Shown here: positions 54,979 to 62,988 of the stretch, in pieces
Position numbering within the stretch: position 1 is the first letter of the stretch
Layout of the letters: every line of letters begins with the position of its first letter
From: Mesotoga sp. BH458_6_3_2_1
Lineage (GTDB): Bacteria > Thermotogota > Thermotogae > Petrotogales > Kosmotogaceae
DNA: 64,000 nucleotides
Assembly: GCF_003664995.1 (NCBI RefSeq)
Contig: NZ_JFHL01000009.1
Span: forward strand, 1 to 64,000
Reading direction: 5' to 3'
The notes under the pieces: generated by a model
What the model was told of the DNA's origin: nothing
Database searches by the model: none
What the model saw: only the letters and a program-made list of their open reading frames with translations
Translations under genes and position numbers: made by a program

Positions 54979-55018
54979 AAAAAAAGAAAAAGTGTTCCCG
55001 AAGAAAACGGGAACACTT
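54979..55018 (-). terminator. Riboswitch-controlled intrinsic terminator
   Basis: On the minus strand AGTGTTCCCG pairs with CGGGAACACT (54991-55000 with 55008-55017), followed by a T-rich tract (54979-54990). It lies between the lysine aptamer and the asd ribosome binding site, the expected expression platform. Confidence 0.9.
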
Positions 55019-55045
55019 CAATGGTTTGAAATAATGTCCTATTCC

Positions 55046-55212
55046 AAACCCACCGGCTCTCCACGCATTCTTCGTGACAGTCATACAGGTCTTTCCTGTA
55101 TGCCCAGAAGTCGGTCGCTGGGGCTTCCGCCTTCTTCGGCACCCTCGCCTTTCGATCCGTTCCAATCCCCTGATGAACGTCTACTGATCTCGGGTGCTCC
55201 TCCGTTGGGTAA
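55046..55212 (-). promoter_or_regulatory. Lysine riboswitch (L-box)
   Basis: Read on the minus strand, conserved L-box blocks appear in order: GAGGAGCACCCGAGATCAGT, GACGTTCATCAGGGGA, AAAGGCGAGGGTGCCGAAG, a CATACAGG/CCTGTATG arm, ACTGTCAC, and GTGGAGAGCCG. The closing helix P1 pairs ACCCAACGG with CCGGTGGGT. The blocks closely resemble the Thermotoga asd lysine riboswitch. Lysine binding should favour the terminator at 54979-55018 and turn off the operon. Confidence 0.92.
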
Positions 55213-55222
55213 CTTTCGATTG

Positions 55223-55249
55223 ATTATATCACGCTGCTATTCTGATCAA
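55223..55249 (-). promoter_or_regulatory. Promoter of the lysine operon
   Basis: Minus-strand TTGATC (55249-55244), 15-bp spacer, TATAAT (55228-55223), about 12 bp before the riboswitch P1 helix. Confidence 0.65.
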
Positions 55250-55356
55250 GGCCCACTATGAAAACAACACGTAAATTGATCATCTCATTTGCGGTTATCG
55301 TTCTATCTTCTTCTCTCACCTGAAGAAGAAATGAGGGCTCGGCAATCTAAGACGCT

Positions 55357-57162
55357 CTAGAAGCCTCCCGTTCCTCCCCCGCCTCCTCCTCCGCCGGAGC
55401 CTCCGCCGCTAAAACCTCCCCCACCAGAACCACTGCTGGATGCAGACGAGGCGGCTCTTGTAAGACCGGTAAAGGAACTGACGGCGTATGCCGTGACAGG
55501 ATAGTAGATATACGGATGCCTGCTCTGTTCTCTCCAGACATCTTCCGGGACTATCTTGTTTAGGTTCTTCCTCACGGTATCGGCAATTCCGAGGGCCGTT
55601 GCAAATACGAGATACTCTTCCCACAGGATAATAGATTCAGGGGGCTTCTCATTTAGCAAGGAGTAATCCTCCAGGTACTTCTTCAAGCCAAGCCACCGTA
55701 GATAGAAAAGCCTCCCGTCTTTCGTCCATCTTCCGAATACATCCTTCGGCATGAAAATCACAACCCAGCTAACTATCCAGATCCCTCCAAAGAATGCGTA
55801 GGAGAAGAGTCGCATTGGTGAAAGATCAGATTTTGAATAGAAGAAAAGTAGGATGATGCAGACAACGAGCATCAGGAAGGAGTAGCCCTTGGCAATCGCA
55901 TTGCCTTTGAGGTCAATCAAGTGCATTCTTCTGACAGTATCGTTGACCTTATTCTTGTATTTTGAGAATTCGCTGGTAAAGAGACGGGCCTTTGATTGCT
56001 TCTTCGTAACCTGCTTCTTCACGGCAGTAAAATCAAACACATCTCCTTCGTCGTATTTGTCAAGAAAAGAGAGGAAGGCAGCTTCGGTAGGGCGTAGCTT
56101 TGAGTTGTCTCGATTCTTTATAATTATTCCTTCGACTTTTTCGCCCTTTCCTTTCTGAAAATCGATAAGTTCCTTTCTATACAACTCCATAATTGTTGAG
56201 CCTATTCCGTCGTTGTCTACCATTCCAGCCATGTTCCTTACTGCCGCGTTTATTACGTCGGGAGCATCGCCTGTTGGTAAGTCTCTCTCATACTCTGCAT
56301 AATAGCCAATATCTATCTCTCGCCCGAATTTCCTGTGCGCAACTATCAACACAAATGGTGTCAAGAAACCTACCACTATTGGAATTATCCACTTTCCAAA
56401 GAGAACCGTTGTCTCTGCCTTTCTTTCGGCTCCTTCTATGAAGTTCTGATCGAAGGCTCCACCTAGAGCGATGTTTCTCATGTTCATCGCATTTGCTTGT
56501 TCCTTTGGAATGACTGCCCTGAACTCGACGTATGTCCAAGGTGGAATGTTCGTTGCTCTCAAATCAAACACGTTTCCACTACGATCTAACTCAACAGGGG
56601 GATGTGTATAGAACTCCAGTATATCTAACTCTTGAGGGAATATTACTCTCGCAGTAATTTCGCCGACCCAACTGCTCGTGTCCTCACCCCAGATTTTTCT
56701 GAAGATCTGAGCGATGTCTGTTCCCGCTTCGACAGCTCTACGAACGGTGTACTTGTAAGTAACGCTTACTCTTTCCTCTCCTTTGACCGGAGTAACACTA
56801 GAAGAGTTATACGGAACAAACCAGATCCTAACCGATCTGGCATTTTCATCACCCATGGATTCTATGTATTTGATCTCCTTGCCCACAGCAGTAACTTCAA
56901 TAGAGCTGTACTGACTTCCTGCCCTGTCGGCAGGCAGCTCTCTGTAAATTCCTCTGTAAGCTTTGTTGAATTTGTAATCGATAGTCTCGGTAACTGTCAG
57001 GAGACCGTTCTGGTCTATCTCCATCAAGACATTCGCCTTCTCGATCGATGTTATGGACGAAAAAGAATCAGCAATTCCGTCACTGAAGATCAGTATCGCC
57101 ACTGCCCACGTAATTACACCAACTATGATACCCGCGATGACCCTAAAGACGATCTTCTTCAC
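55357..57162 (-). CDS. DUF2207 family membrane protein
   Basis: 601 residues from GTG 57162 with GGGAGGTGG upstream. N-terminal membrane segment or signal (about 8-28), then the extracytoplasmic DUF2207 domain (VLMEIDQNGLLTVTETIDYK, RGIYRELP), a central membrane helix (about 245-270), a cytoplasmic region, two more helices (about 430-475), and a very glycine-rich C-terminus (GSGGGGFSGGGSGGGG) typical of the family. Function unknown; often in envelope-related contexts. It is divergent from a TetR-regulated radical SAM gene. Confidence 0.9.
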   Translation of the reverse strand: MKKIVFRVIAGIIVGVITWAVAILIFSDGIADSFSSITSIEKANVLMEIDQNGLLTVTETIDYKFNKAYRGIYRELPADRAGSQYSSIEVTAVGKEIKYIESMGDENARSVRIWFVPYNSSSVTPVKGEERVSVTYKYTVRRAVEAGTDIAQIFRKIWGEDTSSWVGEITARVIFPQELDILEFYTHPPVELDRSGNVFDLRATNIPPWTYVEFRAVIPKEQANAMNMRNIALGGAFDQNFIEGAERKAETTVLFGKWIIPIVVGFLTPFVLIVAHRKFGREIDIGYYAEYERDLPTGDAPDVINAAVRNMAGMVDNDGIGSTIMELYRKELIDFQKGKGEKVEGIIIKNRDNSKLRPTEAAFLSFLDKYDEGDVFDFTAVKKQVTKKQSKARLFTSEFSKYKNKVNDTVRRMHLIDLKGNAIAKGYSFLMLVVCIILLFFYSKSDLSPMRLFSYAFFGGIWIVSWVVIFMPKDVFGRWTKDGRLFYLRWLGLKKYLEDYSLLNEKPPESIILWEEYLVFATALGIADTVRKNLNKIVPEDVWREQSRHPYIYYPVTAYAVSSFTGLTRAASSASSSGSGGGGFSGGGSGGGGGGGGTGGF

Positions 57163-57302
57163 TCAGCGCCACCTCCCTTTATTGCATTTTACACTATCGT
57201 ACCTAGATTAATTGGAATGAGCTGGCCTGCGTCAGCAGACTGTGCACGTTACAGAATATTGGTACAAAAGACAATGAAGTGTAGCATTGAAGGTTTAGTA
57301 TT

Positions 57303-57316
57303 TTACCGACCGGTAA
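57303..57316 (+). promoter_or_regulatory. TetR-type operator upstream of the radical SAM gene
   Basis: TTACCGACCGGTAA is a perfect 6-bp inverted repeat with a 2-bp centre, closely resembling known TetR-family operators built on ACCGACCGGT. It is 27 bp before the radical SAM start, and a TetR-family gene ends the same operon, so autorepression is likely. Confidence 0.7.
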
Positions 57317-57342
57317 GTAAAAATCTATTGGGGGTGTTATTC

Positions 57343-58788
57343 ATGGGTATTGTAGAAAGCATGAAGGCTTCAATGCTGAGACAGGCAGGGAAGTATGTGG
57401 GTTCACTCGTCAGAAATTCTTCAACTGAAAACATCGGAAGGCTCTTTGGCACAGTTGCGGCTCTGACGAAGGAGCCGACAAAGAGTGGATTGAAAAAACT
57501 GACTCAGATGGCAAAGGAAGAGCATCCAATGATCGTTTCCTGGCAGAATGTCTTTAAGAGATCCAGTCCAAAGGCAGTTGAAAAGGCTATGACAAATCTC
57601 GTTGTCAATGAGTTCGCCCTTGGCGAGAAGATTCGTCAGGAGAAGATGCTCGAGCACGAAGTTGTAATTCCCAAGCTCGTAGTAATAAGCCCAACTTACG
57701 CTTGTAATCTAAACTGTGTCGGTTGTTATGCTGGTCTCTACGGTAGAAAGTACCAGCTTTCAAAGGAAGAGGTCAGTTCTATAATCCGGCAGGCAAATGA
57801 ACTGGGGATTTACTTCTTCATCATCACCGGCGGTGAGCCGTTTGTATGGCCGCATCTTCTCGAGATCTTCGAGGAGTTCAACGATTCTTACTTCCAGGTC
57901 TACACCAATGGTACTCTAATTACAAAAGAAGTGGCACAGAAATTGGCTGAACTCGGCAATGCCACTTTTGCAGTCTCCGTTGAAGGTTTCGAAGGCGAGA
58001 CCGACTGGAGAAGAGGACGCGGTGTTTTCCAGAAAATTAAGCAGGCTTGGGCAAATCTGCGAGAAGCCGGAGTCATTTACGGTACTTCGGTTACCGCAAC
58101 CAGACTGAATCACGAAGTAATGATGAAGGACGAGTTCTGGCAGTTCTTGAAGGATGAAGGCGTATCTTACGCCTGGGTCTTCCAGTTTATGCCAGTGGGC
58201 ATGAATCCTTCGATGGATCTCGTACCGACGCCTGAACAGAGGTACGAGCGATTCTTCAAGACTGAGCAAGAGAGGCTTGGCGGAGACTTTGCATTCGTTG
58301 CAGATTTCTGGAATCACGGATTCCTTACGAATGGCTGTCTTGCAGCCGGCGCAAAGTATTTACACGTTAATGCAAAGGGTTACGTTGAACCTTGTGTCTT
58401 CCAGCAGTTTGCGGTTGACAGTATAAGAGAGAAGAGTCTTCTAGAGATTTTGAAGTCTCCGTTCTTCACGGCATACAAGAGAATGGTGCCCTACAGCAAT
58501 AATCTCTTCAGACCCTGTCCGATCATTGACAATCCCAAGGTTCTCAGAGCCATGGTGAACAAGTTCAATGCGATCCCACAGCATGATGGAAGCGAAAACG
58601 TTGTCACAGAGCTTGCCGGACAGCTTGATGAACTTGCAGCCGGCTGGAAGGAATACGCCGATAAACTGTACTACGAGGAAGGCTTTGCCGAGACCCACCC
58701 GGCCCACAGAGGGGTTTACGATTTCGATGTTAGAATGAGAAAGTACGCTAACAACGAAGAAAAGCTTGCTATAGACAAAAAACCTTGA
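57343..58788 (+). CDS. Radical SAM protein with SPASM-like C-terminal region
   Basis: 481 residues from ATG 57343 after GGGGGTG. An open frame extends far upstream to 56632, but that part is antisense to the DUF2207 gene. Cluster motif C121-x3-C125-x2-C128 in CNLNCVGC, GGEPFVWP and YTNGTLI mark the radical SAM core. C-terminal Cys residues in TNGCLAAGAKYLHVNAKGYVEPCVF resemble SPASM/twitch auxiliary-cluster proteins. About 100 helical residues precede the core. It is likely repressed by the downstream TetR protein. Substrate unknown. Confidence 0.87.
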   Translation: MGIVESMKASMLRQAGKYVGSLVRNSSTENIGRLFGTVAALTKEPTKSGLKKLTQMAKEEHPMIVSWQNVFKRSSPKAVEKAMTNLVVNEFALGEKIRQEKMLEHEVVIPKLVVISPTYACNLNCVGCYAGLYGRKYQLSKEEVSSIIRQANELGIYFFIITGGEPFVWPHLLEIFEEFNDSYFQVYTNGTLITKEVAQKLAELGNATFAVSVEGFEGETDWRRGRGVFQKIKQAWANLREAGVIYGTSVTATRLNHEVMMKDEFWQFLKDEGVSYAWVFQFMPVGMNPSMDLVPTPEQRYERFFKTEQERLGGDFAFVADFWNHGFLTNGCLAAGAKYLHVNAKGYVEPCVFQQFAVDSIREKSLLEILKSPFFTAYKRMVPYSNNLFRPCPIIDNPKVLRAMVNKFNAIPQHDGSENVVTELAGQLDELAAGWKEYADKLYYEEGFAETHPAHRGVYDFDVRMRKYANNEEKLAIDKKP

Positions 58789-58795
58789 GGGGACG

Positions 58796-59374
58796 GTGGA
58801 TCCGGTGCGAGCGAAATTGTCTTCTAGAGAGAGGATTATAAAAGCCGCCCGGAAGGCCTTTGCGGAAAGAGGTCACGACGGCGTAAGCATGTCTGAGATT
58901 GCCCAGATGGCTGGGGTGAAAAAGGCCTTAATATACTATTACTTCCCCAGCAAAGAGGACTTATTTTATGAAGTCTGGCAATACTCGATAGACGAACTTG
59001 AAGATCATGTCTTTTCGGAAACCAGAAATGAAAATGTTTATGTGTCGAAGCTCAAGAGGATTCTCAGATCGTACATTGATTTCATAACCAATAAGAATGA
59101 GATCAAGAAGATCATGGATCAGGAGAGGGCGAACCTTAGCAGGGAGGACAATGAATCCTGGAAGAGGGTAAGAGACAGGTACCAGCTTCTGAAGGAGAAG
59201 CTGTCCTCAGCGATAGACGAAGCAAAGAACGCTCAGGAGATTTCTAAAGACGTGGATCCCGACAGCGCTGCAGACCTCATATTGAATGGTTTCAGCGTAA
59301 CGGAAGACCCGAACGGGCTAGAAAGTATTAGAGAGATAATCTGGAGGGGCTTGGTCAGCAACTCCGGTGAATGA
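58796..59374 (+). CDS. TetR-family transcriptional regulator
   Basis: 192 residues from GTG 58796 (GTG 58805 also possible), behind GAGGGG. Helix-turn-helix SERGHDGVSMSEIAQMAGVKKALIYYYFPSKEDLF-type sequence at residues 20-60 is canonical; the C-terminal ligand domain is helical and diverse. It lies 7 bp after the radical SAM gene and most likely binds the palindrome at 57303-57316. The ligand is unknown. Confidence 0.92.
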   Translation: MDPVRAKLSSRERIIKAARKAFAERGHDGVSMSEIAQMAGVKKALIYYYFPSKEDLFYEVWQYSIDELEDHVFSETRNENVYVSKLKRILRSYIDFITNKNEIKKIMDQERANLSREDNESWKRVRDRYQLLKEKLSSAIDEAKNAQEISKDVDPDSAADLILNGFSVTEDPNGLESIREIIWRGLVSNSGE

Positions 59375-59386
59375 ACCCGATAGTCG

Positions 59387-59417
59387 ATGAGAGGGACTTG
59401 GTCCCTCTCATTTTTTT
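59387..59417. terminator. Bidirectional terminator overlapping the RpiR stop codon
   Basis: ATGAGAGGGAC (59387-59397), loop TTG, GTCCCTCTCAT (59401-59411), then seven Ts for the plus strand. The minus-strand RpiR gene's TGA stop (59408-59410) lies within the stem. The A-rich flank on that side (its Lys codons) means it mainly terminates the plus-strand TetR operon. Confidence 0.85.
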
Positions 59418-60244
59418 ATTCCTCTTCTCTTGAAATCAAGAACTTCTCGAAATCTCGAGTACCTTTCTTCGAACCTTCCGCCTGAGATTTGGAGAAACTT
59501 CATGTACAGCACATCTACAATCATCAGCTGGACGATTCGAGTGACGAGGCCGCCTTCTGGAAATACCAGTTTCGAGTAATAGCTTTCCAGGTTGATGCTC
59601 GAATAATTGCTTAGCTTCGATCCGGCAGGAGTTATCGTAACCACAGAGGCCCCAGCCTTCTTTGAAAATCTCAAGGCATCCATAAGGTCAACGGAACTTC
59701 CTGTACTTGAAATGGCGACTACTGCAGAATTACTTTCCAGACTGTAAGCAGAGATCATCTGCTCGTACCCATTTTCGATGAGCTGTACTCTCTTCCCACT
59801 TTGAAGCATCTTTAGATAGAGGTCGTGCCCGGCGATAGCGTCAAAGCCAAAGGCATAGATGTCAATTATTTGAGACGAGGAGAGAACTCTTGCTGCCTCT
59901 TCTATTACTTCCTCGCTAACTCGACTATAGGCCTCTCTGATTGTCGTTGAAACGAGTTCATCATATGCTTCTAAGTCTTCGATCAACACGGATGACTTTT
60001 CCCTCTGGACCAGTATGTTGAGCTCACTTGCGATCGCCAACTTCAGTTGCGAATAGCCGGTGAACCCGAGCTTCTTAGCAGCCTTAACGATCATCGACGG
60101 GGAGATCTCAAGTCGAGCTGCCAACTCATGAATTGAGAATTCCAGAGATTGCTCCGGATTATTTATAACGAAGCTTACAATCTTTTCTTCCGTCTCGGTC
60201 AGTAGATGAAGTGCTTCGTTGTAGGACTGCAGAAGGCTACTCAT
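59408..60244 (-). CDS. RpiR/MurR-family transcriptional regulator
   Basis: 278 residues. N-terminal helix-turn-helix (about 20-75: FSIHELAARLEISPSMIVKAAKKLGFTGYSQLK) and a C-terminal SIS sugar-phosphate-binding domain (about 125-255: DIYAFGFDAIAGHDLYLKM, VVAISSTGSSVDLMDAL, VTITPAGSKL). Members sense phosphosugars. It overlaps the BMP-binding protein gene by 8 bp and shares its promoter, so it probably autoregulates through the palindrome at 61264-61279. Confidence 0.92.
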   Translation of the reverse strand: MSSLLQSYNEALHLLTETEEKIVSFVINNPEQSLEFSIHELAARLEISPSMIVKAAKKLGFTGYSQLKLAIASELNILVQREKSSVLIEDLEAYDELVSTTIREAYSRVSEEVIEEAARVLSSSQIIDIYAFGFDAIAGHDLYLKMLQSGKRVQLIENGYEQMISAYSLESNSAVVAISSTGSSVDLMDALRFSKKAGASVVTITPAGSKLSNYSSINLESYYSKLVFPEGGLVTRIVQLMIVDVLYMKFLQISGGRFEERYSRFREVLDFKRRGIKK

Positions 60245-61226
60245 TATCAGCGGGAATTCCCTTCTCCTTCACTCTCTCAAACCAGTTAGCGAGCTCGCTT
60301 CGAATCTCTTCCGGAACATTGGACAGAAAGTTAGGATCATCGTGTGTATAATCTATCATTCCGTCGGAAATCCCGACCCTCTTTGAACTGCCAAACGGCA
60401 GCTGCCCTTTGCTTGCCTGGATTATTGTCTCCTTCACAAGGAGATCTATATGCTTCAGAAAGCTCGCCAATATAACAGTGGGATTCATCGATATGAGATT
60501 TGAGTCGACCGTAATCACATACTTACCCCTGACAGATGCCTCCTCAATCACTCCAACGCCGCTTCCTCCGGCAATTGAAAGAATTACGTCCACACCTGCA
60601 TCAAACTGTTTTGCAGCCAGCTCGCTCCCTCTCGAAGGGTCGGACCAGCTTCCAACAATGCCGAAAAGTACATCAATCGAGGGATCGACAGTCGCCACTC
60701 CCTTCTCGAACGAAGGCCTCATCACATTGGTCATTGCGGGGTACGTATCCCCTGCAACGAGTCCAACCATCTTCTCCTTGTTTGCTCCAGGCATCCGACT
60801 AGAAGTGACAAGACCGGCAAAGATCCCGGCTAGAAAGGTCATCTCATCATCTTTAAACGCGACTGAATATGTATTTGGAGGTGAGTTCTCAATCATTCCG
60901 TCAAGAAGCGCAAACTTCTGATTAGGGAACATATCGGCAACGCGTCTCACACTTGCCGGCATTCCCTCCGTAAAAGTCATAAGAAGATCATACTTGTTCA
61001 GAGCAGCGAGACTGGTTAGAATAGATTCCCATTTTGACTGGTTGTATCCACCTTCGACGATCTTAATCTCGATCTCCTCAGACTCAATTTCGAGGGCACC
61101 CTTCTGAACGAGCTCATAGATCGCGTTTCCGCCGATTTCACCCGTGATTAGAATGGCAACGCTGAATTTGGCGCCTGCGAGAGTGGCAATCATAACCATC
61201 AGCAAAAGCAAGAATAGTCTTTTCAT
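60237..61226 (-). CDS. BMP-family substrate-binding lipoprotein-like protein
   Basis: 329 residues with a signal peptide (RLFLLLLMVMIATLAGA). The Bmp/Med periplasmic-binding fold is evident: VAILITGEIGGNAIYELVQKG, FALLDGMIENSPPNTYSVAF, GLVAGDTYPAMTNVM, and VDVILSIAGGSGVGVIEEA. Family members bind purine nucleosides or similar ligands for ABC uptake. No Cys lipobox is visible. Permease and ATPase genes are absent nearby; only an RpiR regulator accompanies it, so it may be a solitary receptor or use a transporter encoded elsewhere. Confidence 0.9.
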   Translation of the reverse strand: MKRLFLLLLMVMIATLAGAKFSVAILITGEIGGNAIYELVQKGALEIESEEIEIKIVEGGYNQSKWESILTSLAALNKYDLLMTFTEGMPASVRRVADMFPNQKFALLDGMIENSPPNTYSVAFKDDEMTFLAGIFAGLVTSSRMPGANKEKMVGLVAGDTYPAMTNVMRPSFEKGVATVDPSIDVLFGIVGSWSDPSRGSELAAKQFDAGVDVILSIAGGSGVGVIEEASVRGKYVITVDSNLISMNPTVILASFLKHIDLLVKETIIQASKGQLPFGSSKRVGISDGMIDYTHDDPNFLSNVPEEIRSELANWFERVKEKGIPADNE

Positions 61227-61259
61227 CTTTTCACGCTCCCAAAAATCTCCTATGAATAG

Positions 61260-61288
61260 ATTATAGTTCTTTCGAACTAAATTCTCAA
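61260..61288 (-). promoter_or_regulatory. BMP-rpiR promoter with palindromic operator in the spacer
   Basis: Minus-strand TTGAGA (61288-61283), a 17-bp spacer, TATAAT (61265-61260). The spacer holds TAGTTC TTTC GAACTA (61264-61279), a perfect 6-bp inverted repeat well placed to block RNA polymerase. Confidence 0.72.
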
Positions 61289-61316
61289 GAGCGAGAATAA
61301 TATTCCTGATATCGTC

Positions 61317-62393
61317 TCACATTGTGGGTGATGAGTCCGGGGTAGGCTTCTTCATGACGAAGCCGTCGTACTGGTTGATGTTCTGATCAAGGAGCTTTAC
61401 CATCTCAGTAGCGTCTATAAGCCAGTGCAGCGAAAAACCTTCGACAAGCTCGGCGACTCGGCCTCTGATTTCCTCAAGATCCTGACCGGCCATATATGAA
61501 TGATAAGCATAAGACCATACGTGAGGGGTTCTTGGGCTGGATAGTTCGATTCTCTCCAAGTCGTCGGAAGCCAAGATAGAGTAAACCTCAGCATAATCAC
61601 CAGGGCTATCCACTTGCCACCCGTTTTCCGTCCATCTGAAGAAGCGTTTGAAGACGGATAATTCTGTCGCTTCATGGGCCTTCACCATGTGATCGTCAAC
61701 AACCATGAGCTCTGCAACTCCATCGCAGTCAAGATCTATGACATTATTCGTTCTCTTTGGATCTATTGCCACTGTCAATGAGTAAACTTTGGTGTCGATT
61801 ACGGTAATATAGTAGGCTCCCAGGGGTGCAGAGTAATCATCGGTAAGAAATCTGAATATTGTGGTCTTCTGTCCGGGGTAGGGCACATCGTGGACAATAA
61901 CGGGTGTCATTATCGTCTTGCCCGCAAGAGTATCTACTACGACCCCCTCCTTGTAGAACTTGACAACATCTGAGATGCCCATTACGGGATCACCAGACTG
62001 AAACTCGAACGTGACTCTCCCTGGAAGAAGCCCACTGGTGTATTCCTCGTACTTCCACAGTGCCGTACTTTCGAGAGTCTCTCTATCAAGGGAAGAAGCG
62101 TCGACTGTCACATTAGGCGTTTCCACCTCGGTCAGATTGCCCGTGCTTGCCGGAGTGGGAGGAATTGGTAGAGAAGGCGTGATTTCTTCTGCGGGATTCT
62201 CATCGAAGAAGCCGTCAAGATTGAAGAGATCGTCAAAAGAATCCATAGCAAGAATCTCTAGTGCCATATCTTCGAAAGAATTCGTGACAGTAGCATCAGA
62301 AGAGTCTGAATTATCGCTGTTCCCCGCCAGACTTGTAATTGTTATAAGGACGAACATCATAAAAGATAAATAGTGAAATAAATGCCTTCTCAT
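61317..62393 (-). CDS. Hypothetical exported protein
   Basis: 358 residues from ATG 62393 after GGGTGATT; TTG 62402 is too close to that site. Signal peptide (MRRHLFHYLSFMMFVLITITSLAG), a low-complexity Ser/Asp/Pro-rich stretch (about 25-110), then a beta-rich domain with TTIFRFLTDDYSAPLGAYYI and VIDLDCDGVAELMVVDDHM, the latter resembling a calcium-loop-like FG-GAP element (inference). A minus-strand TATAAT lies at 62422-62417. No family recognised. Confidence 0.8.
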   Translation of the reverse strand: MRRHLFHYLSFMMFVLITITSLAGNSDNSDSSDATVTNSFEDMALEILAMDSFDDLFNLDGFFDENPAEEITPSLPIPPTPASTGNLTEVETPNVTVDASSLDRETLESTALWKYEEYTSGLLPGRVTFEFQSGDPVMGISDVVKFYKEGVVVDTLAGKTIMTPVIVHDVPYPGQKTTIFRFLTDDYSAPLGAYYITVIDTKVYSLTVAIDPKRTNNVIDLDCDGVAELMVVDDHMVKAHEATELSVFKRFFRWTENGWQVDSPGDYAEVYSILASDDLERIELSSPRTPHVWSYAYHSYMAGQDLEEIRGRVAELVEGFSLHWLIDATEMVKLLDQNINQYDGFVMKKPTPDSSPTM

Positions 62394-62764
62394 ACTGTCC
62401 AATCACCCACATGGCAATTATACGCTATTTTCAGAAACACGAAGCTCATGTTTTGGGGCAGCAAAGACTGGAAGTCCTTCGTTCCAAAGCAAAATCGGTT
62501 CATCGTTTCCAGTTAAGATCAAGAACCAATAGCAAGACGTCGAATCACGGCCCAAAGTGACGGGTAGTAACTCTCCTCGGATAGCCTAACATCGTCATTC
62601 CGGGCTTGACCAGGAATCTCTCATTAAAGCTGTGGAGATTGTATATGATAACGCTTCTGAAGGGAAAGAGTATCTTCTTTCAAGAACGAAAAACTGCTCT
62701 TCATTATCGGTTACCATTAAGAACCAAGAGTAAGATGCCGCATAGATCGTTATGGATCATAGAC

Positions 62765-62794
62765 TTTTCAAAAGACCCCAATGTGTAGTATGAT
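62765..62794 (+). promoter_or_regulatory. Possible promoter of the leader peptide/rsgA unit
   Basis: TTTTCA (62765-62770), an 18-bp spacer, TATGAT (62789-62794), about 28 bp before the leader ORF start. Confidence 0.45.
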
Positions 62795-62822
62795 TAGTTG
62801 TTCTATGAAGGAGGTGGTGTTC

Positions 62823-62897
62823 ATGGTAGATAACTTCGATGATTTCTTTAACCCCATGGGTTCTTACACCGCGCTTCTTCTGGAATCTAATTGCTGA
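62823..62897 (+). CDS. 24-residue leader peptide or small peptide upstream of rsgA
   Basis: A 24-codon ORF that begins MVDNFDDFF, contains NPMGSY and ends LLLESNC before TGA. It follows an exceptionally strong ribosome binding site (AAGGAGGTGGTG at 62808-62819). Codons 11-17 form the 5' arm of a long terminator stem whose 3' arm is at 62928-62944. This suggests a translated leader controlling rsgA, or a free-standing small peptide gene with its own terminator. I know of no described homologue, and the ORF is short, so the coding call rests on the ribosome binding site and position. Confidence 0.55.
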   Translation: MVDNFDDFFNPMGSYTALLLESNC

Positions 62898-62951
62898 AAG
62901 GCAATTTATTCCGATTATTCGACCACGGCGGTAAGAACCCGTGGTTTTTTT
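62854..62951 (+). terminator. Long-loop intrinsic terminator/attenuator upstream of rsgA
   Basis: CCATGGGTTCTTAC (62854-62867) pairs with GTAAGAACCCGTGG (62931-62944), extended after a 2-nt bulge by CGC/GCG. A run of seven Ts follows (62945-62951). The large loop contains a smaller TTGC/GCAA hairpin over the leader stop codon. It is 38 bp before the rsgA start. Confidence 0.8.
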
Positions 62952-62988
62952 CTTTCTTTAAACCAACTCGAATAATTGGAGGTAAATC

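Noticed and set aside
54992-55261. Open frames on both strands over the lysine leader
   Set aside because: The sequence is explained by the lysine riboswitch, terminator and promoter.
56632-57342. Long N-terminal extension of the radical SAM frame
   Set aside because: It is antisense to conserved DUF2207 coding sequence and spans the TetR operator; the ATG at 57343 has a good ribosome binding site and matches a sensible protein start.
62606-62788. 60-residue frame before the rsgA leader
   Set aside because: No ribosome binding site or recognisable domain, and it overlaps the predicted promoter.
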